This document shows positions 18,263 through 29,530 of a DNA stretch of 64,000 bases, piece by piece (position 1 is the stretch's first letter; the number at the start of each line of letters is the position of its first letter). The notes under the pieces are model-generated. The model had not been told where the DNA came from. It searched no databases and saw only the letters and a program-made list of their open reading frames with translations. The translations under genes and the position numbers were made by a program. Source of the stretch: Pirellulales bacterium. Lineage in GTDB: Bacteria; Planctomycetota; Planctomycetia; Pirellulales; Thermoguttaceae. The stretch spans positions 1 to 64,000 of the forward strand of contig JABWBD010000001.1 in the NCBI GenBank assembly GCA_013360685.1. The letters run 5' to 3'.

Positions 18263-18616
18263 ATGTTCCAGTACCTTGTAGACAAGACCGACTGTGTGCG
18301 AATGGACCCGTTTCCGGGCGTCACCATGCATGCCACCGAGGCGGAGAAGACGACGCTCTCGCTGGTCGAAATGGAGCCGGGTGCGATCATTGCGGAGCAC
18401 AGCCACCCGCACGAGCAGATCGGCTATATGGTCGCCGGCGGCGGTGAGTTCATCATCGCCGGGCAGTCGTACCAGGTGAAGGTCGGGCAGATGTGGCGGC
18501 TACCCGGCGGAGTGCCCCATAAGGTGATCGCGGGCCCGGACGGGCTGACCGCCGTCGACGTATTCTACCCCGTCCGCGAGGATATGCGAGGCGAGTGGAA
18601 GGCAGAGCAAGAATAG
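18263..18616 (+). CDS. Cupin domain-containing protein
   Basis: EPGAIIAEHSHPHEQIGYMVAGGGEFIIAGQSYQVKVGQMWRLPGGVPHKV. Confidence 0.88.
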   Translation: MFQYLVDKTDCVRMDPFPGVTMHATEAEKTTLSLVEMEPGAIIAEHSHPHEQIGYMVAGGGEFIIAGQSYQVKVGQMWRLPGGVPHKVIAGPDGLTAVDVFYPVREDMRGEWKAEQE

Positions 18617-18657
18617 CAGATTCGTAGTCAGGCAACTTGGAACGAAAGGGAACCTCC

Positions 18658-19413
18658 ATGAGTAGACACGCATTCCGATGGGCCCTCGCCGTTTGCTTGC
18701 TTTTCGCGGCGGAGGCGGCGGCCGCTGAGAAGGTCGTCGTCGGACTGGACCGCTACTACAACGCGGAAACCCGCAACGGCCAACCGTACCACTACGCCTG
18801 GGAAGACACAAAGTCGTCCGGGTACTCGGAATTCGGGAAGCTCCTGGAGGGCCTCGGCGCGAAGACCGCCTCGATCGACCGGGCGGCCTCCGCGGAGTCG
18901 CTGGCCGGGGTCGATCTCTACATCATCGTCGACCCGGACACGCCCAAGGAAACGCCCAAACCGAACTACATCGACGACAAGGCGATCGCCGCGGTCGTCG
19001 ACTGGGTGAAAGCCGGCGGTATCCTGGTCCTTCTGAACAACAACGTGGGCGAAACCGAATTCGAGCACTTGAACAAGCTGGCCGGCCGCTTCGGCATCCG
19101 GTTCAACGAGGACACTCGCTTTGGTTTGGACGCGGACCCCAAGAAACTTCAGATGCACAGCTTCCCGAAGCACCCGTTCTTTGCGGGTGTCGAGAAGCTG
19201 CACATGCGATCGGTGTGCACCCTCAAGGTCGATCCGACCGCCGAGGTCGTCTACCGGTTCCAGGGAGACAACATCATGGCCCTCTCCCGGTGCGGCGACG
19301 GTCTGGTATTCGCCCTGGGCGACCCGTGGGGCTATAACGAGTACATCGACTTCTTCGACAACCGCAAGTGCCTGACGAATCTCTTCCGCCGGCTCATCGA
19401 GCAAGCCAAATAA
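18658..19413 (+). CDS. Secreted protein of unknown function (signal peptide; DUF4350-like fold guess)
   Basis: MSRHAFRWALAVCLLFAAEAAAAEKVVVGLDRYYNAE...LYIIVDPDTPKETPKPNYIDDKAIAAVVDWVKAGGILVLLNNN. Confidence 0.65.
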   Translation: MSRHAFRWALAVCLLFAAEAAAAEKVVVGLDRYYNAETRNGQPYHYAWEDTKSSGYSEFGKLLEGLGAKTASIDRAASAESLAGVDLYIIVDPDTPKETPKPNYIDDKAIAAVVDWVKAGGILVLLNNNVGETEFEHLNKLAGRFGIRFNEDTRFGLDADPKKLQMHSFPKHPFFAGVEKLHMRSVCTLKVDPTAEVVYRFQGDNIMALSRCGDGLVFALGDPWGYNEYIDFFDNRKCLTNLFRRLIEQAK

Positions 19414-19494
19414 GTGCCGGGGAGAAGGACTCGGACTGACCAGGCATGCGTCGGCATCCGGACGCACGACGCGTTTTCCCAGAGGAGCACCATC

Positions 19495-20520
19495 ATGGAA
19501 TCGATCGGCGTGGGCATCATCGGGTCGGGTTTTATGGGGCGGACGTACGCGGAGACGATTTCGAAGTATTGCCCGGAAGCCCGTGTCGTGGCGGTGACGG
19601 GCGGCTCGCGCGCGGCGCAGTTGGCCGCCGACTACGGCATCGCCTGCGAGGAATCGGTCGGTTCGCTCCTGCGGCGCGAAGACGTTGCCGCCGTGTTCAT
19701 TACGACGCCCCACCACCTCCATGCCGAGCACGCCCTGGCCGCGGCAGCCGCCTCGAAGCACGTGATGATCGAAAAGCCGATGGCCGGCACGCTCGCCGAC
19801 TGCGACGCGATCCTCGCCGCCTGCGATCGGAGGAACCTGCGGTGTTCGGTCGCGTTCACCCAGCGGAGCCGCAAGTGCAACCTTCGCGCGAAGGAACTGA
19901 TCGACGCCGGCCGGATCGGCCATGTCCGGCAGATCCTCGAATGGCAGTTCTTTTCCGGCGGCGCCGCGGCGTTTCCCAAGTGGCAGTCCAGCGCCGAAAA
20001 CCTGGGCATCCTTTTCGGCCACGGCATCCATAATTTCGACCGCGTCCGCTGGTTCACCGGCGCCGAGATCGCCACCGTCTACGCGCGCTGTGCCGGATTG
20101 AGGGACGCGGCGGGCGTGGAGGGGACCTCGATGCTTGTGATGACGCTCAGCGACGGAACGATCGTCAACTTTTCCAGTTCGGGCGACATCCCCAAACCCG
20201 GCTTCCCTCGCACCGCGTTTGCCTGCTGGGTGATTGGCGAGACGGGACTTCTCGACTTGGACGCCTACGGCGAACTGCGGATTGCGCGCGACGGTCGCTG
20301 GGAAGTGGCCGAAGTGCAGGAACCGGTCGATTGGCAGGGCAAAGGCTTTCTGGATCCGGTACGCCTGGAATCCTATACGAAGCATTGCCGGGAGTTCTTC
20401 GAGTCGATCCGCCAAGGCCGGCCGCCGGCGGTCAGCGGTTGGGACGGCCGCCAGGCGGTGGCGGCGGCCCTGGCGGCCTACGAATCGTCGCGTACCGGGA
20501 GAGCGGTGGCCCTCGTATGA
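19495..20520 (+). CDS. Gfo/Idh/MocA family oxidoreductase
   Basis: GIIGSGFMGRTYAETI Rossmann motif; VFITTPHHLHAEHALAAAAASKHVMIEKPMAGTLADCDAI. Confidence 0.92.
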   Translation: MESIGVGIIGSGFMGRTYAETISKYCPEARVVAVTGGSRAAQLAADYGIACEESVGSLLRREDVAAVFITTPHHLHAEHALAAAAASKHVMIEKPMAGTLADCDAILAACDRRNLRCSVAFTQRSRKCNLRAKELIDAGRIGHVRQILEWQFFSGGAAAFPKWQSSAENLGILFGHGIHNFDRVRWFTGAEIATVYARCAGLRDAAGVEGTSMLVMTLSDGTIVNFSSSGDIPKPGFPRTAFACWVIGETGLLDLDAYGELRIARDGRWEVAEVQEPVDWQGKGFLDPVRLESYTKHCREFFESIRQGRPPAVSGWDGRQAVAAALAAYESSRTGRAVALV

Positions 20521-20653
20521 GGCGGAAGGTCGGTCGCGGGCGGCGTAGGTAGGTCGTCCCTTCCGGGCCGAAGCACGAAAGGCTTCGTCCGCGTCGGAGG
20601 CATCGCCGCCGAGTGCAATCGGTTCAGTAGGGGACACATTCGGAAGCAGACGG

Positions 20654-21694
20654 TCAGAGGAGCGAGATATTCGCCTCCTCGCACGCCTTCTGCATCGCCT
20701 CCGGCCAGATGCCGACGCTGACCTCGCCGACGTGAGCGGTCCGCAAGAAGAACATGGCCAGCCGCGATTGGCCGATGCCGCCGCCCATCGTCTGGGGAAG
20801 TCCGCCGTCGAGGAGCATGCGGTGGAATGGCAGGCTGGTGCGGTGCTCGAGGCCGCGGATCTTGAGTTGCTCCAGGAGCGTCGGGGCGTCGACGCGGATG
20901 CCCATCGAAGAGATCTCGAAAGCCCGCTGGAGCACGGGGTTCCACAGGAAGATGTCGCCGTTGAGTCCGCGGCCGCCATCGGGGCGGAGCGTCGTCCAAT
21001 CGTCGTAGTCCGGAGCGCGGCCGTCGTGGGGTTGCCCGTCGGCAAGCACGCCGCCGATCCCGAGGATGAACACCGCCTTGTGCTCGCGCACGATGCGGTC
21101 CTCACGTTCGCGCGGAGTCAGTTTGGGATAGAGCCGGCAGAGCTCCTCGGTGGTGACGAAGAGGATCTCTTCCGGCAAAATCGGCCGGATCGAGGAAAAC
21201 TGCGAGGCGATGTGGAATTCCGTGCGGCAGATCACGTCGTAGATGGCGCGGACGGTCGCTTCGAGTATCTCGCGGTTCCGTTCTTCCGGCCGGATGATCT
21301 TCTCCCAGTCCCACTGGTCGACGTAGATCGAGTGGATGGCGTCGAGGGTTTCGTCGGGCCGGACGGCGTTCATGTCGGTATAGATGCCCTCGCCGGGGGC
21401 GAAGCGGTAGCGGGCAAGTGCGAGGCGTTTCCATTTGGCCAGCGACTGGACGATCTCGACCTCGCAGTCCCCGTCGTCCTTGACGCGGAAACGGACCGGC
21501 CGCTCGATGCCGTTCAAATCATCGTTCACGCCCGTCCCGCTGCGGACGAACAAGGGCGCCGTCACGCGCTGAAGGTTGAGTGCCTGGGCCAGGTTTCGTT
21601 CGAAGAAATCCTTGACGTCCTTAATGGCGGCTTCGATCTGGTGGATGGAAAGCAGTGGACGGTAGTTGGCGGGAAGTCCCCAGCGGTTTGGCAT
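20654..21694 (-). CDS. asnA: Aspartate--ammonia ligase
   Basis: 346 aa; TAPLFVRSGTGVNDDLNGIERPVRF, ALARYRFAPGEGIYTDMNAVRPDE, SVYVDQWDWE-like IYVDQWDWEKII. Confidence 0.93.
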   Translation of the reverse strand: MPNRWGLPANYRPLLSIHQIEAAIKDVKDFFERNLAQALNLQRVTAPLFVRSGTGVNDDLNGIERPVRFRVKDDGDCEVEIVQSLAKWKRLALARYRFAPGEGIYTDMNAVRPDETLDAIHSIYVDQWDWEKIIRPEERNREILEATVRAIYDVICRTEFHIASQFSSIRPILPEEILFVTTEELCRLYPKLTPREREDRIVREHKAVFILGIGGVLADGQPHDGRAPDYDDWTTLRPDGGRGLNGDIFLWNPVLQRAFEISSMGIRVDAPTLLEQLKIRGLEHRTSLPFHRMLLDGGLPQTMGGGIGQSRLAMFFLRTAHVGEVSVGIWPEAMQKACEEANISLL

Positions 21695-21814
21695 CGGTCG
21701 GTCCTATGGAAGATCGTTCAAGGGCGAAAACCCCACTATTTTCCCGTACTGCGGCCGGCAAGTCCACGGGGAGTCAGACGATTCCACTTCCCCCTCGTCG
21801 GGGGGCAAAAGAAG

Positions 21815-21880
21815 AACCTCCGGGCGTTTGGGCGGGAGAGGGGCAAGACCGCTGCCTTCCCGCCCGAAACACCGGAGGTT
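21815..21880 (-). terminator. Large imperfect hairpin (23-nt arms, 20-nt loop) followed on minus strand by CTTCTTTTG; candidate degP terminator
   Basis: AACCTCCGGGCGTTTGGGCGGGA ... TCCCGCCCGAAACACCGGAGGTT, 19/23 positions complementary. Confidence 0.5.
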
Positions 21881-22003
21881 TTGGGAGTGCCGCCGGCTGG
21901 AGGCGAATCTGGCCGACGGCAACGCACTGACGCAGTTCTTCCTCTTCTCTGCCGGACGGCCCGGACAGGCCGTCCTGGTCCGGCGGCCCCATGGCGCGCG
22001 GGC

Positions 22004-23563
<1,560 letters not shown>

Positions 23564-23780
23564 ACTACCTATCTCCTATGCTTTCGTCGGACAAACCAAA
23601 GCCAAACCAATCCACGGCGATCGATCGTACCTGTGAACTTGTTGCCGTCGGAGGTGCACGTGTTGCAGGGGTTTTGGCGGGGAAATCGCAGGGCAGCCCG
23701 GACGTGGGGGAAGTGGTTCCGCAGAAGTGGCGGGCGGGTGAAGCGAGACTCCCTGGCGAAATCGCGGCCGCTCTGCCACA

Positions 23781-24638
23781 ATGGATTCTGGCAATCCTAT
23801 GGACTACCGCGAATCCCGTTTCACAACCGGCGACGGCCTGACGCTCCATTGTCGCTCCTGGCTGCCGCTTGGTGAGCCGAAAGCGGTCCTTGTGCTGGTG
23901 CACGGCCTGAGCGAGCATAGCGGCCGCTACCGAACGCTCGGGGAACACTTGACCCGGCACGGATACGCCCTCTCGGCGCTGGATCTCCGCGGGCACGGCA
24001 TGTCCGGCGGTGAGCGGATTTTCGTCCGCTCCCTGGATGTCCACCTGTCCGATGTGGCCGCGTTCCTCGACCGCCTCCGCGCCGAGCAGCCCGGCAGACC
24101 CTTGGTCCTCTTCGGCCACAGCATGGGCGGGCTGATCGTCGCGTCGTTGGCCGTTTTGCGGGAGCTCGACGTCTGCGGGCTGGTCCTCAGTGCTCCCGCG
24201 CTGCGTGTCAGCGACGAGGTTGCACCGGGCTTGCGCTGGCTTGCGCGTGCGGCGAGCCTTCTTGCGCCTCGGCTGCGGATCGTGAGGATTCGTTCGGGGA
24301 AGTTGTCTCGGGATCCCTCGGTCGTCGACGGCTTCAACAACGATCCTCTGGTCTACCACGGCTACATGCCCAACCGGACCGCCGGCGAGATTCTGCGGGG
24401 CGCCCGGTGGATCCAGCACCGGTTGGAATCGGTCCGGTTGCCATTCCTTGCAATGCACGGAACCGGCGACGCAGTGACCGATCCGGCGGGCAGCCGGCAA
24501 CTCTACCTTCGCTCGCAATCGACCGACAAGACCCTCAAGCTCTACGACGGCCTGTGGCACGACCTGCTGCGTGAACCCGAGAAGGCGCAGGTGATGGCCG
24601 ATCTGGTGGACTGGTTGGACGCACGGCGCGGGTGCTGA
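23781..24638 (+). CDS. Alpha/beta hydrolase, monoacylglycerol lipase/lysophospholipase-like
   Basis: VLVHGLSEHSGRYRTLGEHLTRHGYALSALDLRGHGMSGG; FGHSMGGLIVASLA. Confidence 0.9.
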   Translation: MDSGNPMDYRESRFTTGDGLTLHCRSWLPLGEPKAVLVLVHGLSEHSGRYRTLGEHLTRHGYALSALDLRGHGMSGGERIFVRSLDVHLSDVAAFLDRLRAEQPGRPLVLFGHSMGGLIVASLAVLRELDVCGLVLSAPALRVSDEVAPGLRWLARAASLLAPRLRIVRIRSGKLSRDPSVVDGFNNDPLVYHGYMPNRTAGEILRGARWIQHRLESVRLPFLAMHGTGDAVTDPAGSRQLYLRSQSTDKTLKLYDGLWHDLLREPEKAQVMADLVDWLDARRGC

Positions 24639-24803
24639 CCGGCTTGGATAACTTGGACCGTTTGCCGGCACCGGAGCGCTGTAGGGAACGCGCTGCGTGG
24701 CATCCCGTTCGTTCGGCAAGACACGCCTGTCCACGCTCCATGGAACGCCACGGAGGGCGCTGCCTACAGCGCGCGATTGTACAACGGATTCGTGCGGGGA
24801 TCC

Positions 24804-26648
24804 TTACAGCACGCGTTCGCCACGGCGGCGTTTCCGCGAGGCGATCCGGCCCGCCAACGAAGCGATCTCTCGCCAGAGTGCCTTCCAATGGATTGTCCCG
24901 GGCGGGAACTGGCGAGCGTACTCGCGCAGGAATCGCGCGCACATCGAACGAGTCACCCAGGGATGGGCGGCAAGACCGGCGGCGAGTCGGGCGAGGTCGG
25001 CCGGCGCGGCTTTGGGCGGGGCATGACGCGTGACGCGAACGTCGTCCACGTCGATCACGTAGGCATCGACCCGTTCGCCGCTTTCAACAACCAGGAGATT
25101 GGTCGCTTTCAAGTCGCCGTGCGAGATCCCCCAGGCGTGCATCGTTCCGACGAGCCGCCCCAGGCTTCGGGCGCACCGATCGGCCCTACGACGTCGATCG
25201 GCCGGCTCCGCGCCGGCAAGCCGCCATCCATACAGGTGCAGGTTTTCGGCACCCTCCAGCCACTGGGTGGCAAGATATGTGCGGCGTCCGAAACGGGGCC
25301 GAGAGGGCGCAATCATCGCCAGCGGCCGGGCCGTGGCAATGCCTCGCTCGAACAGGGCCTGGCCCAGACGCCAGCCGTGCAAGGCCCGATCGCGGCCGAA
25401 AAGCCGGCAAATCGCTTTCCACCAGTTCCGCGGCCGGTAGCATTTGTAGGCCACGGCTGCGGGGCCGTGGGCGGTCGACAGTATCGCCCTGACAACCAGA
25501 CTACTGTGACTGAGCTTTACGGGATGTTCCAGATGTCCCCAAAGAGGAGCCTCGGGGTGTTGGCCCAATTCCTGCAGAACGTCCTTAGCAATCTCCTGAA
25601 GGCAGTGAAGCCGGGCGCCATTTGTCCGCACGGCTTGGTAGTCGCGATTCGTGCGAAGTGGCCGTTTGTCTCTCTGCCGGTGGAGTCGGCGGAGAAATCG
25701 CCGCGCCCCGGCCTGTATCTGCTCCGCGATGGAACGGAGATCCGGCAATTCGGGCACGCGGCGGTGGGCGACATAAGCTCGCCAAAACCGCAGACGGTCG
25801 CTGCGCGTCGTGTGGTCCCTGGCGATGGCTGCCAGCGCAACCAGGTTCTCGCGAGCCGACCGCCACGACAACGGTTTCCCCAATCTCACTCCCGAGACAT
25901 CAATCAGGTGGAAATTGGGCAGGCCATGCTCCCGGCAGGACACCAGGATGTTGCCCATATGGAGGTCGTTGTGCTGGACGCCCGCCTCATGGATGCGAGC
26001 GAGAAACGCCCCCAGACCGTCGAGCAATTGCCGCCTGGTTCGAATTCCTTCGTGAGTCGGAAATGACGGCAATTGCCTTGCGAGGTATTCGTCAAGCGTA
26101 CAGGCGCCCTCGATTGCCTCGGTGACGAGACAGCTCTCGGTGACCATGCCCCCCTGCACCCGCTCCCCGCAAGCCAGCGGTCGCACGGTCGGGACGCCGC
26201 GACGGGCGATTTCCACGATCCGCTCCCATTCCCGACGCGCGGCACTTCCCCGCAGCAGGTCGCGAGCCACATTCCACCAATGGGGCGAGTGGAAGTGCTT
26301 TACGTAGACGTTGCCGCCGTTCCACTGGGTACAGGTGACGGTGCGATGCGGACCTCGCTTGACCACTAAGGCCCGCCGTTGGGTCTGCCAGGCGGACCAT
26401 CGAAGACTCCTCCAGCCGACGAGTGCTGCTACCCATTGGGCAGCCACCTGCCAGCGGGTGTTGTCGGCGGCAAAATGGACGTGCCGGTCGTTAGGAAACG
26501 CCCGAGCAGGCTCCACGGAAGCCGCGCTCCCACTGGCGGCGCTGTGGACTTCGAGTTCGCGGCCCGCAAGAGGGTGCGACAAGGGGGCTTTCTCCCGGTC
26601 CAAATCATCACGATGGCGGAATCCGAGCGTCGCGGGAATTGGTAGCAT
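24804..26648 (-). CDS. Tandem lipopolysaccharide/Kdo kinase-like (WaaP/RIO-type) protein with two kinase domains
   Basis: Two catalytic loops: GVQHNDLHMGNILV...FHLIDVSG and GISHGDLKATNLLV...YVIDVDD; longer ORF to 26813 has a non-homologous-looking N-terminus. Confidence 0.75.
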   Translation of the reverse strand: MLPIPATLGFRHRDDLDREKAPLSHPLAGRELEVHSAASGSAASVEPARAFPNDRHVHFAADNTRWQVAAQWVAALVGWRSLRWSAWQTQRRALVVKRGPHRTVTCTQWNGGNVYVKHFHSPHWWNVARDLLRGSAARREWERIVEIARRGVPTVRPLACGERVQGGMVTESCLVTEAIEGACTLDEYLARQLPSFPTHEGIRTRRQLLDGLGAFLARIHEAGVQHNDLHMGNILVSCREHGLPNFHLIDVSGVRLGKPLSWRSARENLVALAAIARDHTTRSDRLRFWRAYVAHRRVPELPDLRSIAEQIQAGARRFLRRLHRQRDKRPLRTNRDYQAVRTNGARLHCLQEIAKDVLQELGQHPEAPLWGHLEHPVKLSHSSLVVRAILSTAHGPAAVAYKCYRPRNWWKAICRLFGRDRALHGWRLGQALFERGIATARPLAMIAPSRPRFGRRTYLATQWLEGAENLHLYGWRLAGAEPADRRRRADRCARSLGRLVGTMHAWGISHGDLKATNLLVVESGERVDAYVIDVDDVRVTRHAPPKAAPADLARLAAGLAAHPWVTRSMCARFLREYARQFPPGTIHWKALWREIASLAGRIASRKRRRGERVL

Positions 26649-26947
26649 AGATTCGCATCCCGAAACAAGCTCAATTGGCGAGGTTTTCGGCTCGGCGCGA
26701 GTCCAGGAGTGGTTCGGGAATCGGTGGCCGACTCCAGGGAAAACACCGCGAGGCGTCCGGAAAAACGCCTGGAGGCGAAGCGTTTGTCCCACGTTGCTTC
26801 GAACCGCTTCCAAGTCCAGGTCTGTTCCCCCTCTTCCAAAGGCGGCGGAGCTATGCCATACTACAAGGTTTGCCAGCTACTCCTGGCCTTGTGCTGGAGG
26901 CAGGCTGTGACGTTGACTCCCTTTTCTCTAACCCATAGGAGGTAGAC

Positions 26948-27838
26948 GTGTTCAAGAATCTCAGTGCATCGGCCCTTGGAGTCACGGGTCACCAGAGTGA
27001 GATTATCGAACTGGCCCTTACCTACGGGTTCCGCGGGATCGACGTCAATATCCAGGAGTTCACCACCCGTGTGAAGGACCACGGCATGCCTTACGCCCGG
27101 CGCCTGATCGACAGCGCCAAGGTGCGCGTGGGCCGTTTCCAATTGCCGATTGCCTGGGAAAGCGACGACGAGGCATTTCAGAAGGAACTAGACCGGTTGC
27201 CGGCAATTGCCGAAGCGGCGGGCGAGATCGGCTGCACTCGCACGATCGTCACGATCAATCCTGCCAGCGAGCGGCGGCCGTACCATGAAAACTTCGAGTT
27301 CCACCGCCGTCGTCTGGCCGAGATCTGCAAGCGGCTTGAGCCGGCAGGGGTGCGGTTGGGCGTGGGCTTTCGGGCCGCAGAGAACTTGCGCAAGGGACAG
27401 GCCTTTCAGTTCATCCACGACTTGGACGCGCTGTCGCTTCTGGTAAATATGGTCGCCGCAGGCAATATCGGCATTCTCCTGGATGTTTGGGACCTGTACG
27501 TTTCGGGGGGATCCCTGGACAATGTCCGCGGGCTTCCTGCCGAACAAATTGTGGCAGTCCAGCTCGCCGATCTGCCGGCCGATGAGCCGCCGGGGTCGGT
27601 CACCGAAGCCGACCGTTTGCTGCCCGGCGCGACGGGTCGAATGGATATTCCGGCCGTTCTCGCGGTTTTGAAAGAGAAGGGGTACGATGGCCCGGTGACG
27701 GTGAAGGCGTCGCGGAAGGCATTTTCCGCGTCTCGACGCGACGAGGTCGTCAAGGAGGCCGGGGCGGCGTTGGACAGCGTACTGCGTGCGGCGGGTGTAG
27801 CCGGCGAGGGCCGTTTCTCGCCGAGAACGGCCGTATGA
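26948..27838 (+). CDS. Sugar phosphate isomerase/epimerase (TIM barrel, xylose-isomerase-like)
   Basis: ALTYGFRGIDVNIQEF...NLRKGQAFQFIHDLDALSLLVNMVAAGNIGILLDVWDLYVSGGSLDNVRGL. Confidence 0.85.
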   Translation: MFKNLSASALGVTGHQSEIIELALTYGFRGIDVNIQEFTTRVKDHGMPYARRLIDSAKVRVGRFQLPIAWESDDEAFQKELDRLPAIAEAAGEIGCTRTIVTINPASERRPYHENFEFHRRRLAEICKRLEPAGVRLGVGFRAAENLRKGQAFQFIHDLDALSLLVNMVAAGNIGILLDVWDLYVSGGSLDNVRGLPAEQIVAVQLADLPADEPPGSVTEADRLLPGATGRMDIPAVLAVLKEKGYDGPVTVKASRKAFSASRRDEVVKEAGAALDSVLRAAGVAGEGRFSPRTAV

Positions 27839-27930
27839 GAATGCGTTGAAGGTGAATGTGGTTTGATAAAAGAGTGGACTGGCTCCGCAAGACCTTGTGT
27901 CTTCACTCACATTGACGCGATTTCCTTGCG

Positions 27931-27947
27931 GGGCCTGGCCCTTTTTT
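27931..27947 (+). terminator. Short GC hairpin GGGC-CTG-GCCC followed by TTTTTT
   Basis: Sequence GGGCCTGGCCCTTTTTT, about 90 nt after the isomerase stop. Confidence 0.4.
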
Positions 27948-27963
27948 CATCAGGCCGGGGTGA

Positions 27964-28956
27964 GTGTGGATCGGCCATCGAGTCCGGTCCGGAACTAGGG
28001 GCGGAGAAGTGTTTTTCTGGGACAACGGACTGCGGCTGGCCCGGGCCGACCTGGCGATCGACTTCTCGCGCCGGCAACCGCGTGCGTTCATTTCGCACGC
28101 TCACAGCGACCATATGGCCCGCCACGCCTATGCTTTGTGCACGCCCGCCACGGCCGCCCTGTACCATTGCCGCCTGGGACCGCGGCCGACCCTGGAGATT
28201 CCGTACCGCGAGCCGATCCAGTGGGGCGGGCTTCGCCTCACCACGTTTCCTGCCGGTCATTGCCTGGGCTCGGCGATGCTGCTGGCGGAAGACGGCGAGC
28301 AGTCGCTCTTGTACACGGGCGATTTCAAGCTCTCCCCATCGGCTACCGCCGAACCGGCGGAATTGCCGCAGGCCGACATCTTGATCATCGAAAGCACCTA
28401 CGGGCATCCCGACTACCGTTTGCCTCCGCGGAACCAAGCGGTCGAGGAACTGGTTGATCGCGTCGGCAATGCCTTGTCGGAAGGCGCCCTTGCCGTGATC
28501 GAGGCGTATCCTCTGGGGAAAGCTCAAGAGGTCACGCGGCTGCTCACTGCCGCCGGCATACCGGTCTTGCAGCATCCCGCGATCAGCCCGATCAGCCGCA
28601 TCTACGAATCGTTCGGCGTAGACTTGGGTGAGTACGGACTCTGGACGGGCCGACCGGATCCCGGCCGGGCCGCGGTCGTGCCGCCGCGGACTCGGCCTCT
28701 GGATCGCGGCCGCGAGGTCCGCTTCGCGGTCACCGGCTGGGCGAACAGCGCGTCGGCGAAATATCGACTGCGGGTCGACCATGCAATTGCATTGTCCGAC
28801 CACGCCGACTACGATCAGCTTTTCGAGGCCGTCCGCCGCGTGGCGCCCCGCACGATCTACTGCACACACGGTCCGGAGTCGTTCGCCGATCGGCTGCGCG
28901 AAGCGGGCTATGATGCTCGCCCTCTGGGCCGGCCGCTCCAACGGACGCTCTTTTGA
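27964..28956 (+). CDS. MBL-fold metallo-hydrolase (exonuclease/beta-CASP-like)
   Basis: RAFISHAHSDHMARHAYAL, PAGHCLGSAMLLAEDGEQSLLYTGDFKLS; start uncertain. Confidence 0.82.
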   Translation: MWIGHRVRSGTRGGEVFFWDNGLRLARADLAIDFSRRQPRAFISHAHSDHMARHAYALCTPATAALYHCRLGPRPTLEIPYREPIQWGGLRLTTFPAGHCLGSAMLLAEDGEQSLLYTGDFKLSPSATAEPAELPQADILIIESTYGHPDYRLPPRNQAVEELVDRVGNALSEGALAVIEAYPLGKAQEVTRLLTAAGIPVLQHPAISPISRIYESFGVDLGEYGLWTGRPDPGRAAVVPPRTRPLDRGREVRFAVTGWANSASAKYRLRVDHAIALSDHADYDQLFEAVRRVAPRTIYCTHGPESFADRLREAGYDARPLGRPLQRTLF

Positions 28957-28990
28957 ATGCTAGGAACCATTCTGAAAGGCTGGCAATCGC

Positions 28991-29530
28991 GTGAGACACG
29001 AACAGATCTGGGCCCCCTGGCGACTTGGATATATCACGGGGAATCTGGACGAAGTGGACGCGTTGGAGGCCGAATTGCAGTTTCCGGCGGGTGCAGACCG
29101 CGACTGCTTTTTGTGCCAGGCGGTCGCCAGCCGGGCGGACCGGCAACGCCACGTGGTCCGTCGCGGAGAGCACACGATCACCATCTTGAATCGATACCCC
29201 TACAACAACGGTCACCTCCTGATCGCGCCCCGGTGCCATCGGGGCCGGCTCGATGAGCTGGACGCGGCGGTCCATCTGGCGTGTGCGGAAGAGCTCTGCC
29301 GTATGACCAGGCTCTTGGAACGGGTCTTGCGACCCGAAGGGTTCAATGTAGGACTCAACCTAGGAAAGGTGGCGGGAGCCGGATTGCCGGGTCATCTCCA
29401 CTGGCATATCGTCCCCCGCTGGAACGGCGACACAAACTTCATGCCCACCTTGGCCGCCGTCAAGGTTATCCCCCAGGCGCTCGACGCCCTTTGGGAGGCA
29501 TTGACCGAGGAGTTGGCCAGCCTGCCGTGA
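28991..29530 (+). CDS. HIT domain protein (Ap4A phosphorylase/hydrolase-like)
   Basis: GTG start; HTITILNRYPYNNGHLLIAPRCHRG and GLPGHLHWHIVPRWNGDTNF. Confidence 0.9.
   Translation: MRHEQIWAPWRLGYITGNLDEVDALEAELQFPAGADRDCFLCQAVASRADRQRHVVRRGEHTITILNRYPYNNGHLLIAPRCHRGRLDELDAAVHLACAEELCRMTRLLERVLRPEGFNVGLNLGKVAGAGLPGHLHWHIVPRWNGDTNFMPTLAAVKVIPQALDALWEALTEELASLP

Noticed and set aside
23565-24734. 389-aa minus ORF opposite the alpha/beta hydrolase
   Set aside because: Antisense to a clear hydrolase with GHSMGG motif.
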